Assembly (NCBI RefSeq): GCF_015708085.1 | Contig: NZ_JADNYM010000003.1 | Coordinates: 77,775 to 141,774 of the forward strand | Length of the DNA: 64,000 bases | Direction of reading: 5' to 3' | Source: Arthrobacter terrae | GTDB lineage: Bacteria > Actinomycetota > Actinomycetes > Actinomycetales > Micrococcaceae | Shown here: positions 17,526 to 24,762 of the stretch, one piece after another | Numbering within the stretch: position 1 is the stretch's first letter | How the letters are laid out: every line of letters begins with the position of its first letter | Made by a program: the position numbers and the translations under genes | Notes under the pieces: generated by a model | Databases searched by the model: none | Told to the model about the DNA's origin: nothing | What the model saw: the letters and a program-made list of their open reading frames with translations, nothing else

Positions 17526-18379
17526 GCCAGGAGCAACTGAGGACGACGACGTTTGTCCAGCGTCGTCGTCGCCGCCCCGTCCTGCATGTACACGGTGCTG
17601 CATCGGTGCTCGCTCTGGCTGCGGTGACCATGTCCTTGGTGGTGCTGTCCCCGGCACCGGCCCGGGCAGTGGAGAACAACCTGCTGCTGAGCATTGACGG
17701 CAGGCACTTTGCCGGCCGGACGACCGGACCGATCTTTTCCGGACTTAGTGGATACGTCCCCGGTACGTCAACTACAGCAGGCATCTGGGTCCGCAATAAC
17801 AGCGCGGACGCCGCCACACTCTCCATTGCCGCAGTGAGCGGGCCTGGAAATACCGATCTGGCAAGGAATCTGGGCCTGCAGGTGCAGTCCGGCTCATTGA
17901 AATCGGCTGACATGGCTCTCGCTGCTGCCGGCGGGTGTACTCAGGTCATGTCCGGTTGGAGCCTACAGCCGGGGCAGACCATTCACCTGGAAATGGTGTT
18001 GGCTCTGCCGCTGGCGGCATCGAATGAGACGCGCTCGCAAAACGCTGATTTTGACGTGGTATTTCTGCTGCAGGACATCACCCCCAGCATGCGGGCGTTG
18101 AATGCCTGCGCTGGTGCCGGGACCACCGTTCGCGGCCTGGGCACGGCAGACCGCGGGGGAACTGGTGCGCCGGCAGCGGCCGCAGTCATGAATACCGCAG
18201 ATGCGCCGCAGGAAGTTGCGCCGAGTAGGGAAATAACCGGAACGACGTTTGAATCCGCCAGCGCGCACAGCAACGTAATGGTCAACAACCCGTTCTGGGC
18301 CGTTTTTGTGGCGTTGGGGACGCCGGCTTTATATCTGGTTAGTGCTGCACGCCGACATAGACGGAGAAGGAACGCATGA
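17522..18379 (+). CDS. Surface protein with signal peptide and C-terminal anchor
   Basis: 285 residues. A long basic N-terminus (VQRRRRRP) with a hydrophobic core and APARA cleavage (about residue 48) forms a signal peptide; a C-terminal hydrophobic helix (about 255-274) followed by RRHRRRR gives a stop-transfer anchor. The region between is extracellular, with cysteines in GGCTQ and NACAGAG. The start overlaps the sipW stop and the stop overlaps the next start (ATGA both times), so it is made in tight coupling with SipW. I do not recognise a named domain; a membrane anchor for the fibre proteins is an inference. Confidence 0.75.
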   Translation: MSQEQLRTTTFVQRRRRRPVLHVHGAASVLALAAVTMSLVVLSPAPARAVENNLLLSIDGRHFAGRTTGPIFSGLSGYVPGTSTTAGIWVRNNSADAATLSIAAVSGPGNTDLARNLGLQVQSGSLKSADMALAAAGGCTQVMSGWSLQPGQTIHLEMVLALPLAASNETRSQNADFDVVFLLQDITPSMRALNACAGAGTTVRGLGTADRGGTGAPAAAAVMNTADAPQEVAPSREITGTTFESASAHSNVMVNNPFWAVFVALGTPALYLVSAARRHRRRRNA

Positions 18380-19407
18380 GCGCCCACATCCCACCCACGA
18401 ATCTGTCGGGTCGGCCGCGCACGGCGCGCGGTGCAATGGCGAAGGTGCGGGCCCTACCGGGATTTACTGCCGCTGCGGTGGCGTTCGCCCTGGTGGTCTT
18501 CATGGGAACGGGAGCAGCCGTTGCAGTAGCGAAGTGGCAGCAGAGCGCGACTGCGACGATTGCCGTCACAGTTGGCGCCGTTGCCGCAGCCCCCACGCCG
18601 ACCCCGACCGCCACGCCGACGTCGACCGCCACGCCGATTCCGACCGCCACGCCGACCCCGCCACCCACCACCATCCCGCCATCGACAGCCGGCGGGCGTG
18701 TGGTTATTGATCCGGTGCTGGCCACCCGGCCGGTAACTATTGTGCCCGATACCGTGAGCTGTGCATCCGTCCGTCCTCAGTCCGAGCTGACCGGCGCCAA
18801 GACCGCGGACATCAGATTCTCCTGGCCGGCGTCCGCCAACGCCACCACCTATCGTGTCAGCGTCGCCTTAGATGAGACCGGATACTCCTACGCCAAGACA
18901 ACGAACGTAAGTTCGAATCAGGCCATTTTTACGCTGGACCGCACGCCGGCTTCCTTCGGAAAATACAGCGTAAGAATCCAGCCGATGAATGGGAGTACTG
19001 CGGGGGATGCAACCTACCGAACATATCAATACGCCCCGGAGCAATCCGGAAATTGTTATTACCTGGACCCAGTAGGGCGGTCACCGCTGCCGGCTCTGAC
19101 CATCGGACCTTACTCGGTAGCCCAGGGGACTACGGAATCGGCCGTGACGTTCACCTGGACCAAGGCCACCGGGGCAACCAGCTATATTGTGACTCTGACA
19201 TCCAAAAGCTCGACCTACGGCACCGAGGTGGTAGTTGAGGCTCTAAGCGCGACGCTTACCTTCCCCTGGACAAATTCCGATGACAAGGCCGCCTATTTTC
19301 GCGATTACACCCTGCGGATCCAGCCGATGCAGGGGACTCTGGCGGGGGATCCGCTCTACCGGACGTTCCAGTACCACCGGTGGGGTCAGGGAATGTATTC
19401 AACTTGA
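18376..19407 (+). CDS. Pro/Thr-linker surface protein with two internal repeats
   Basis: 343 residues. A hydrophobic segment (about 30-53) ends in AVAVAKWQQSATATI, again a Trp-containing alternate-type signal. A Pro/Thr linker (about 73-106) follows, coded by 18-bp repeats. The rest consists of two related beta-sandwich repeats, ending YSVRIQPMNGSTAGDATYRTYQY-like at about 205-230 and YTLRIQPMQGTLAGDPLYRTFQY-like at about 312-335. It overlaps the preceding stop by four bases. Probably a cell-surface display or adhesive component of the SipW cluster; no catalytic motif is seen. Confidence 0.75.
   Translation: MSAHIPPTNLSGRPRTARGAMAKVRALPGFTAAAVAFALVVFMGTGAAVAVAKWQQSATATIAVTVGAVAAAPTPTPTATPTSTATPIPTATPTPPPTTIPPSTAGGRVVIDPVLATRPVTIVPDTVSCASVRPQSELTGAKTADIRFSWPASANATTYRVSVALDETGYSYAKTTNVSSNQAIFTLDRTPASFGKYSVRIQPMNGSTAGDATYRTYQYAPEQSGNCYYLDPVGRSPLPALTIGPYSVAQGTTESAVTFTWTKATGATSYIVTLTSKSSTYGTEVVVEALSATLTFPWTNSDDKAAYFRDYTLRIQPMQGTLAGDPLYRTFQYHRWGQGMYST
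18604..18657 (+). repeat. Three 18-bp repeats coding a Pro/Thr linker
   Basis: Units 18604-18621, 18622-18639 and 18640-18657 share the core CGACCGCCACGCCGA and encode the Pro-Thr-Ala-Thr linker of the surface protein. The copy number could vary by slippage and alter the distance of the domains from the membrane. Confidence 0.85.
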
Positions 19408-19420
19408 GGCCGTCGTGAGG

Positions 19421-19547
19421 AGATCTTGCGGAAAGGTTGAGGAGTTCTTCCGGATTTTACGCGCCGGTTCTTGAGGTCCCTGCCGGATGGTTGTCTTTAT
19501 CAGCGGGAAGGCCTGCTGTTGGGGATCAGGAACCAAGGGGCTTCACA
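19421..19547 (+). promoter_or_regulatory. Duplicated leader of tasA-like gene 2
   Basis: Paralogous to the leader at 15442-15581, keeping TCTTGCGG, AAGGTTG, TTCTTCCGGATTTT and the TATCAGCGGGAAGGCCTGCTG block. Just before the GTG start the sequence GAACC-AAGG-GGCTTC can still pair with one bulged base around the ribosome binding site. Conservation of untranslated sequence suggests shared regulation of the two genes. Confidence 0.55.
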
Positions 19548-20108
19548 GTGAACAAGATGGTCAAAGGTGCAATCGCAACCGGTGTCGGCGTAGTTCTTCT
19601 GGTTGGCGGTGGCGGGACGCTCGCTACCTGGAACCAGGCACAAAGCGCGTCCATGGGTTCGATTGTTTCCGGTGACCTGAACCTTGAGGTCAACAGTGCA
19701 ACCAACGGCGGCAAATGGACGAACGCCAACAGCACGGTTGTCGACATCAATACTTACAGGGTGGTCCCCGGGGACACGCTGACCTACACGCAGGACCTGT
19801 TGGTCACGCTGACCGGCGACCTGATGAAAGCCAAACTCAGCGTCACGAACGCGGGTGTCAACGCAGGCTTTACCGCAGCCAGTGTGGACGTGTCGCCAAC
19901 GGCGCTCAAAGACGCGACCGCAGCCAAGCCGATTACCTCCGGCGATGTCCTCACCGCGTCGGTCAACGGACACGTGGTGACGGCTTCCACTACCTTCACG
20001 TTCAAAGCGTCCACCACGGGTCGCGACAGCGCCAACCAGAGATACAACTTCGGTCCGATTGGCTACAAGCTGGAGCAGCAGGCGCCGGCATCCGCGAATG
20101 CACAGTAA
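19548..20108 (+). CDS. Alternate-type signal peptide exported protein, TasA-like 2
   Basis: 186 residues from GTG 19548, aligned with the start of the first paralogue. The signal region MNKMVKGAIATGVG...GTLATWNQAQSASMG is nearly identical to that of the protein at 15582, as is the first mature segment SGDLNLEVNSATN. The central part diverges (VDVSPTALKDATAAK) before VNGHVVTASTTFTF is shared again, ending YKLEQQAPASANAQ. Predicted SipW substrate and matrix-fibre subunit. It comes directly after the surface-protein gene. Confidence 0.85.
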   Translation: MNKMVKGAIATGVGVVLLVGGGGTLATWNQAQSASMGSIVSGDLNLEVNSATNGGKWTNANSTVVDINTYRVVPGDTLTYTQDLLVTLTGDLMKAKLSVTNAGVNAGFTAASVDVSPTALKDATAAKPITSGDVLTASVNGHVVTASTTFTFKASTTGRDSANQRYNFGPIGYKLEQQAPASANAQ

Positions 20109-20159
20109 GGCTTTTTTCACCCCCAAAGTCGTGAGCATTAAAGAAACGAAGGAATTGTG

Positions 20160-20705
20160 ATGAACAAATTAGTCAAGGGTGCGATTGCGACCGGCGTCGG
20201 TGTAATTTTGCTGGTTGGTGGTGGCGGAACGCTGGCTACCTGGAATCAGACGCAGAGCGCCTCCATGGGCTCCGTTGTCTCGGGCGATTTGAACCTGGAG
20301 GTCAACACGGCCACCGACAAGGGCCATTGGACTAATTCCTCCGGTAGCACCATCAACGTTGCCACTTACAAGGTGGTGCCCGGGGACACGCTGACCTACA
20401 CGCAGGACCTGTTGGTGACCTTGACCGGCGATCAGATGAGGGCGCGGCTTAGCCTCACCGTCGGCGGAACAAACAACGGCTTCAACCTAAATAATGTGGA
20501 TATCTACCCGACCACATTGATGAAGGGCGGCAGGGACGTGAACGGTGCGGTTCTGCTGCCGGCTGATTCCGGAATCGTGACGGCATCGACCAAAATGACG
20601 TTCAAGACCAGCACTGGCCTGCGGAATAGCACCAACGCCAACGGAACCCTCGACGTGGGCTACAAACTGGTCCAGGACGCCCCGACGACAGCGAATAGCC
20701 TCTAA
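20160..20705 (+). CDS. Alternate-type signal peptide exported protein, TasA-like 3
   Basis: 181 residues from ATG 20160; GAAGGA at 20148-20153 favours it over GTG 20157. The signal keeps KGAIATGVGVILLVGGGG and TLATWNQTQSASMGS; the mature domain shares YKVVPGDTLTYTQDLLVTLTG with the second paralogue but is more divergent later (FNLNNVDIYPTTLMK), ending YKLVQDAPTTANSL. It follows paralogue 2 by 51 bp without the long leader of the other two, so it is probably co-transcribed with paralogue 2. Likely role: alternative or minor fibre subunit. Confidence 0.85.
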   Translation: MNKLVKGAIATGVGVILLVGGGGTLATWNQTQSASMGSVVSGDLNLEVNTATDKGHWTNSSGSTINVATYKVVPGDTLTYTQDLLVTLTGDQMRARLSLTVGGTNNGFNLNNVDIYPTTLMKGGRDVNGAVLLPADSGIVTASTKMTFKTSTGLRNSTNANGTLDVGYKLVQDAPTTANSL

Positions 20706-20861
20706 CGCTGCCAGGTTCGGATCTCTGCATGGACCGCAGCGGCAGACACCGATGAAACCCGGAACACCTACGAGCCGTTATACTACGATGCAGTGCACGT
20801 ATGCATAGCTCTCTCCGGTCTCAAAAGAATTACCGGGCTTAACAGAATCGTGGGGTAGGGG
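20706..20861 (+). promoter_or_regulatory. Probable promoter region of response regulator 1
   Basis: 156 bp between the last TasA-like gene and the response regulator. A TATACT hexamer (20779-20784) could be a -10 box, followed by ATGCA and TGCAT half sites (about 20789-20806) that may form an operator. GTAGGGG directly precedes the ATG at 20862. Confidence 0.35.
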
Positions 20862-21809
20862 ATGAACGGTCCTCGGGTAGCCGTTATTATCGAGGACGAT
20901 CAGGACATTCGTGAGCTGATTGAAGTAGTCCTGAATCAGTCCGGATTTGAGGTCCATTCGGTAGATCGCGGTGCTGCAGGCGTGAAAGCCGTGCGGGAAT
21001 ACTCGCCGACGATCGTCACTCTCGATTTGGGTCTGCCCGATATTGATGGCTTTGAGGTGGCGCGTCAGATCCGGCTGTTCAGCGACAGCTATATCATCAT
21101 GCTGACGGCCCGCGCCGAGGAGCTGGACACGTTAATGGGACTGGAATCCGGGGCAGACGATTATCTGACCAAACCCTTCCGCCCGCGTGAACTGCGCGCC
21201 CGCGTCAGCGCCATGCTCCGCCGGCCGCGGCGCGGGCACGAACCGACGTCTGCTGCCGGCACGCGGACAGCTGAGGCGCCGTCAGGCGGCGCTGTTGCTG
21301 CCGGCGCCTTGCTCGACGGCGCCGTCGCTGCCGGTGCCTTGCCCGACGGTGCTGTGCCTTACAGTGCCGTCACGTCAGCGTCGTCGGCCATTCCAGGTCC
21401 CGCCATTCCAAGTCCCGCCATTCCAGGTCCCGCCATGACGGCACCCGGCACGCGCGCAGACTCACCCGGCATCGCCGATAGTGATCCGGGCAACCTCCTG
21501 CACAACGGCCTGCTGCTCAATGGGGCCACCCGATCCGCCGAAGTGGACGGAGCCGAACTGGAGCTGACCCGTACCGAATTCGATCTTTTGCACGCGCTAA
21601 TGGAAAGCGGCAGGATGGTGCGCACGAAGGCTGACCTGGTGCGCCGGCTCCGTGATGATGACTACGATACCGGTGGCTATATCAGCGATGCGGATGAACG
21701 CACCATAGAAGTGCACATGGGCAATCTTCGCCGCAAGCTGGGTGACGATCCCAAGGCGCCGCGATGGGTGAAAACTGTCCGGGGTGTCGGTTACCGGCTG
21801 GCGCCCTAG
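20862..21809 (+). CDS. OmpR-type response regulator with long repetitive linker
   Basis: 315 residues. Receiver domain at 1-125 with acidic pair in IEDDQD, phosphoacceptor Asp55 in TLDLGLPDIDG and lysine in LTKPFRP; winged-helix DNA-binding domain at about 222-315 with VRTKADLVRRL, VHMGNLRRKLGDD and TVRGVGYRL. OmpR regulators are normally about 230 residues; the surplus is a linker of about 95 residues rich in Ala, Pro and Gly, made of short repeats. It converges on its putative partner kinase (stop to stop 15 bp). Its position right after the TasA/SipW cluster suggests control of that cluster (inference). Confidence 0.9.
   Translation: MNGPRVAVIIEDDQDIRELIEVVLNQSGFEVHSVDRGAAGVKAVREYSPTIVTLDLGLPDIDGFEVARQIRLFSDSYIIMLTARAEELDTLMGLESGADDYLTKPFRPRELRARVSAMLRRPRRGHEPTSAAGTRTAEAPSGGAVAAGALLDGAVAAGALPDGAVPYSAVTSASSAIPGPAIPSPAIPGPAMTAPGTRADSPGIADSDPGNLLHNGLLLNGATRSAEVDGAELELTRTEFDLLHALMESGRMVRTKADLVRRLRDDDYDTGGYISDADERTIEVHMGNLRRKLGDDPKAPRWVKTVRGVGYRLAP
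21288..21434 (+). repeat. Minisatellites coding the response regulator linker
   Basis: Two 30-bp units (21288-21317, 21318-21347) encode GAVAAGALLD and GAVAAGALPD, and three 15-bp units (21390-21404, 21405-21419, 21420-21434) encode AIPGP/AIPSP/AIPGP. All keep the reading frame, so copy-number change would vary only linker length between receiver and DNA-binding domain. Confidence 0.85.
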
Positions 21810-21824
21810 GTTAGAACACCGGAT

Positions 21825-23543
21825 TTACCGCGGCACCTGGATTGCTTCACCAGTTGCCGATGGTGTGTTCTGTTCGGTCAATGCATGCAGCGGAATAGTG
21901 AACCCGATTGTGGTGCCGACGCCTGGCTCGCTCCGCAGGTGCATGGTGCCGTTGTGGTTTTCGACGATTGTCTTGGTGATCAGTAACCCCAGGCCGACGC
22001 CGGGAATTGCCCGGCTTAGCGCAGGTCCGGCACGGAAGAATCTGTCGAAGGCTGCGGATTGCTCCTCTTTGTCCATACCAATGCCCTGGTCCGCAACGTC
22101 GCAGATCACCGAATCGTTTGTGGTACTCGTCCGGACGGTGACTGTGCCCCCGTTGGGCGAGTACTTAATCGCGTTGGAGATGAGATTATCCAGTACTTGG
22201 CCGATGCGGCCAACATCAAGCGTGGCGTAGAGCGGTTCCCTCCCGTGGTTGAGAAGGATTACGCCGTTCTCGGCGGCGGGCGGCCCGGCCGAATCGAGGC
22301 TGTCCTCGATGATCTCCGCCAGATTTGTCAGCCGCGGTTTAATCGCCATGGTCCGCGATGCAGTGGAGAGCAGATCGGTGACGAGGGTCAGGAGCCGGTC
22401 CGCATTTCGTTCGGCCACCCTGAGGTACTGGAAGACTTCTTTGGGAAGAACGGTGGGATCATCCAGCGCCAGGCCCAAATAGCCCAGGATAGAGGTCAGC
22501 GGAGTGCGCAGTTCGTGGGAGATATTGGAAACGAAGTCGTCCTTGACCGTGAGCGCTGTCACAAGCTCCGTCACGTCATAGAATGCCACCACTGACCCTG
22601 CCGCAGCGCCGTCGGCCCCCGGAATGGGTCGGGCGGAGGCGGAAAGTGCGCGGGCTTCGTTGCCCTGTCCGGCCCAAACGAGGACCTGAGAGAAGATCTC
22701 TCCTTGGATGGCACGTGCCACCGGGCGTTCGGCCGGTGTCAGCTTGGTGCAGCGATCGGCTGCGAAAATGAGTAGGTCTGCCTCCGCCGGGTCTGCATTA
22801 TCCTTCGGAGCCGCGAGCCGATGGAACAGCCGTTGCTTGCGGTTCATCAGTATGTCGTGCCCGGCCGCGTCCACGGCTACCAGACCCACGCCGATGGTGT
22901 TGACAATGGCATCGAGCAGACGCTCCCGATCGTGACTGGCAGCCAACGCCTCCCGCAGCGCCAAGTCCTTTTCCTCCAGCTGTTCACGTTGTGCGTCCAT
23001 CCGGGCGATCATCACCGCGACGGTAATGGCGAAGGCCAGCATCATCATCGGCAGAATCAGTGGACGGCCCAGCTGCTCCGTGGTGGGGGGACCAGGAGCA
23101 AGAAAAAGCGGAACCCAGACCATCAGCAGCGTCGCCAAAGTGCCACTGATAATGGAGATCCTGCGGGCAACGCCGGAGGCTGCGAGCCAAAAGACCGGAA
23201 ACAATGCCAGCAGGCCTACTCCCGACAGGGAATTCGTACTGCCTTCCCGGCAAAATCCCACCGCAACAAAGTCCAGGTAGGCAATGACGAGGAAACTGGG
23301 GCGGGGCAGGCGACCCCAGGGAATGAGCACGCAGGCAAGCAGCAGCACGCCCTGGCACCACAGACCAATCTGGAAGAGCGGATCTTCCAGCGCATCGGGG
23401 CGGAACACCGCCGCAATACCGACAATTACTGCCGTGCTGATGGTCAGCGGGACCTGCGTGAGCACTACGCGGATCCGCAGGCTTTGCTGGTTGAAGTAGC
23501 GGGTAATCAGTGCATTTGTTGCGCCTCTACTCACGGACTTCAC
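21825..23543 (-). CDS. Membrane sensor histidine kinase 1
   Basis: 572 residues from GTG 23543. Five to six membrane helices occupy about residues 25-185 with very short loops, so there is no extracellular sensor domain; the signal is probably sensed within the membrane. A coiled-coil and PAS-like region (about 190-325) follows, then HisKA with His343 in ISHELRTPLTS and a HATPase domain (N box LDNLISNAIKYS, G1 DVADQGIGM, G2 GVGLGLLITK). It is a paralogue of the kinase at 24763-26463 with the same architecture. Convergent with response regulator 1, its likely partner. Confidence 0.9.
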   Translation of the reverse strand: MKSVSRGATNALITRYFNQQSLRIRVVLTQVPLTISTAVIVGIAAVFRPDALEDPLFQIGLWCQGVLLLACVLIPWGRLPRPSFLVIAYLDFVAVGFCREGSTNSLSGVGLLALFPVFWLAASGVARRISIISGTLATLLMVWVPLFLAPGPPTTEQLGRPLILPMMMLAFAITVAVMIARMDAQREQLEEKDLALREALAASHDRERLLDAIVNTIGVGLVAVDAAGHDILMNRKQRLFHRLAAPKDNADPAEADLLIFAADRCTKLTPAERPVARAIQGEIFSQVLVWAGQGNEARALSASARPIPGADGAAAGSVVAFYDVTELVTALTVKDDFVSNISHELRTPLTSILGYLGLALDDPTVLPKEVFQYLRVAERNADRLLTLVTDLLSTASRTMAIKPRLTNLAEIIEDSLDSAGPPAAENGVILLNHGREPLYATLDVGRIGQVLDNLISNAIKYSPNGGTVTVRTSTTNDSVICDVADQGIGMDKEEQSAAFDRFFRAGPALSRAIPGVGLGLLITKTIVENHNGTMHLRSEPGVGTTIGFTIPLHALTEQNTPSATGEAIQVPR

Positions 23544-23907
23544 TCACAATGGGTCCTTTTCCACACTGATCCGACATACACTCGACCCTTTCGGCACAGC
23601 ATTTGGAAAAGTCAGCACACCACACCATCGGCGCAGCTCAATCATAAAGCACAATGCCGCCCGCAGCCCGCGTCCTGGAGGGCTTCACCCGTGACGCCGT
23701 TCGCCTATCACAAGTGCGGGAAACTGCTGCGGCAATCTTGCGGATTTCCTTACCGTCCTCATGGCATGCACTTGAGGTTGGGCAAGCAATATGGTTCTAT
23801 CGGCCGCCATAATACGGCTGTTCCCCCTGCAACCCGGACTGGAGAGGTCACCGTGACGGCAAAACGATGGCACCTCTCTCCACGATGCCAAGCGATGGAG
23901 GTCACAA
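23544..23907. other. Divergent region between kinase 1 and Hpt-like gene
   Basis: 364 bp without a convincing gene. Close to the Hpt-like start there are nested inverted repeats: GAGAGGT (23842-23848) with ACCTCTC (23872-23878), and GTCAC/GTGAC at 23847-23857. They may form a 5' leader structure. No confident promoter boxes were found. Confidence 0.4.
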
Positions 23908-24303
23908 ATGCTTGAAGGGGCCGACGCTCGTGCAGTTCAACCCGTCGTCAAATGGTCCAGCATGGCGAGTCTGAGCGAAGAGACGCAGAACGACGACGCA
24001 GTGCAGCGTTTCATGTCAACGTTTCTGGCGATGCTGCCGGGCCGCGTCAGCCGGATCCTCCATGCCCTGCGTGCACAGGATTCCGCAGTGGCCATGGACG
24101 CGGTTTTGAGTCTTAAGATTACATCAGCGATGATCGGTGCGCTTCGCATGGAGCAGCTCTGTCATTGCATCGAAACAGCATTGACCCGCGGAGATTACGC
24201 GGCGGCCGAAGGTGCCGGTGCGGGTATTGTGGTGCACTCTACTGTGTTGGCTCTCGCCTTGGATGCTCCATGGCCCAGCGACCTCAGTAGCAGACCAAGT
24301 TAG
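23908..24303 (+). CDS. Hpt-like protein lacking the phosphohistidine
   Basis: 131 residues from ATG 23908, with GGAG seven bases upstream. The helical pattern FLAMLPGRVSRILHALRAQD, AVLSLKITSAMIGALRMEQL and ETALTRGDYAAAE matches the four-helix histidine phosphotransfer (Hpt) fold. The segment normally written AHxLKGxxxxxGA is AVLSLKITSAMIGA, so leucine stands where the phosphorylated histidine should be. It is therefore not expected to transfer phosphate; it may bind a receiver or kinase as a regulator. It lies 37 bp before response regulator 2, so likely same operon. Assignment to the fold is by eye. Confidence 0.6.
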   Translation: MLEGADARAVQPVVKWSSMASLSEETQNDDAVQRFMSTFLAMLPGRVSRILHALRAQDSAVAMDAVLSLKITSAMIGALRMEQLCHCIETALTRGDYAAAEGAGAGIVVHSTVLALALDAPWPSDLSSRPS

Positions 24304-24340
24304 ATTTCCCACTTCACAAAGCAGCCACAGAAGGAGCCCG

Positions 24341-24712
24341 GTGAACGCACGTCCAGTTGCCGTCGTGATCGAGGATGAAGCGGATATCCGCGAGCTAATC
24401 TCGCTCATCCTGACCCAGGCGGGTTATGAAGTTCACTGTGCCGCAACCGGGAACGAGGGCGTCGCCGCAGTGCGTACCTACCAGCCGTCGGTGATTACGG
24501 CTGACGTCGGTCTGCCGGATATCGACGGGTTAGAGGTTACGTGGCAGATACGGCAGTTCAGCAACGCGTTCATCGTCCTCCTGACGGCGCGCTCGGAAGC
24601 CATCGATATGCTGCGGGGGCAGGAATCGGGGGCCGATGACTACCTGACCAAGCCGTTTCGGCCACAGGAGCTGCTGGACAGGATTGCCGTCGCCAAGCAC
24701 CGGAAGCCCTAA
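24341..24712 (+). CDS. Single-domain response regulator 2
   Basis: 123 residues from GTG 24341 with AAGGAG upstream. It is only a receiver: acidic pair IEDEAD, phosphoacceptor Asp55 in TADVGLPDIDG, Thr in LLTARSE and lysine in LTKPFRPQEL. It is close in sequence to the receiver of response regulator 1 (IRELI, VGLPDIDG, QIRQFS), but the DNA-binding domain is absent and the frame ends right after the fifth helix. It is flanked by the Hpt-like gene and, convergently, by kinase 2, so it looks like the CheY/Spo0F-like element of a phosphorelay. Confidence 0.88.
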   Translation: MNARPVAVVIEDEADIRELISLILTQAGYEVHCAATGNEGVAAVRTYQPSVITADVGLPDIDGLEVTWQIRQFSNAFIVLLTARSEAIDMLRGQESGADDYLTKPFRPQELLDRIAVAKHRKP

Positions 24713-24762
24713 CCCGTCCGAACGCTGCAGGGCGGCGCTTCGAAAGCTGCCGGCACGGGAAG

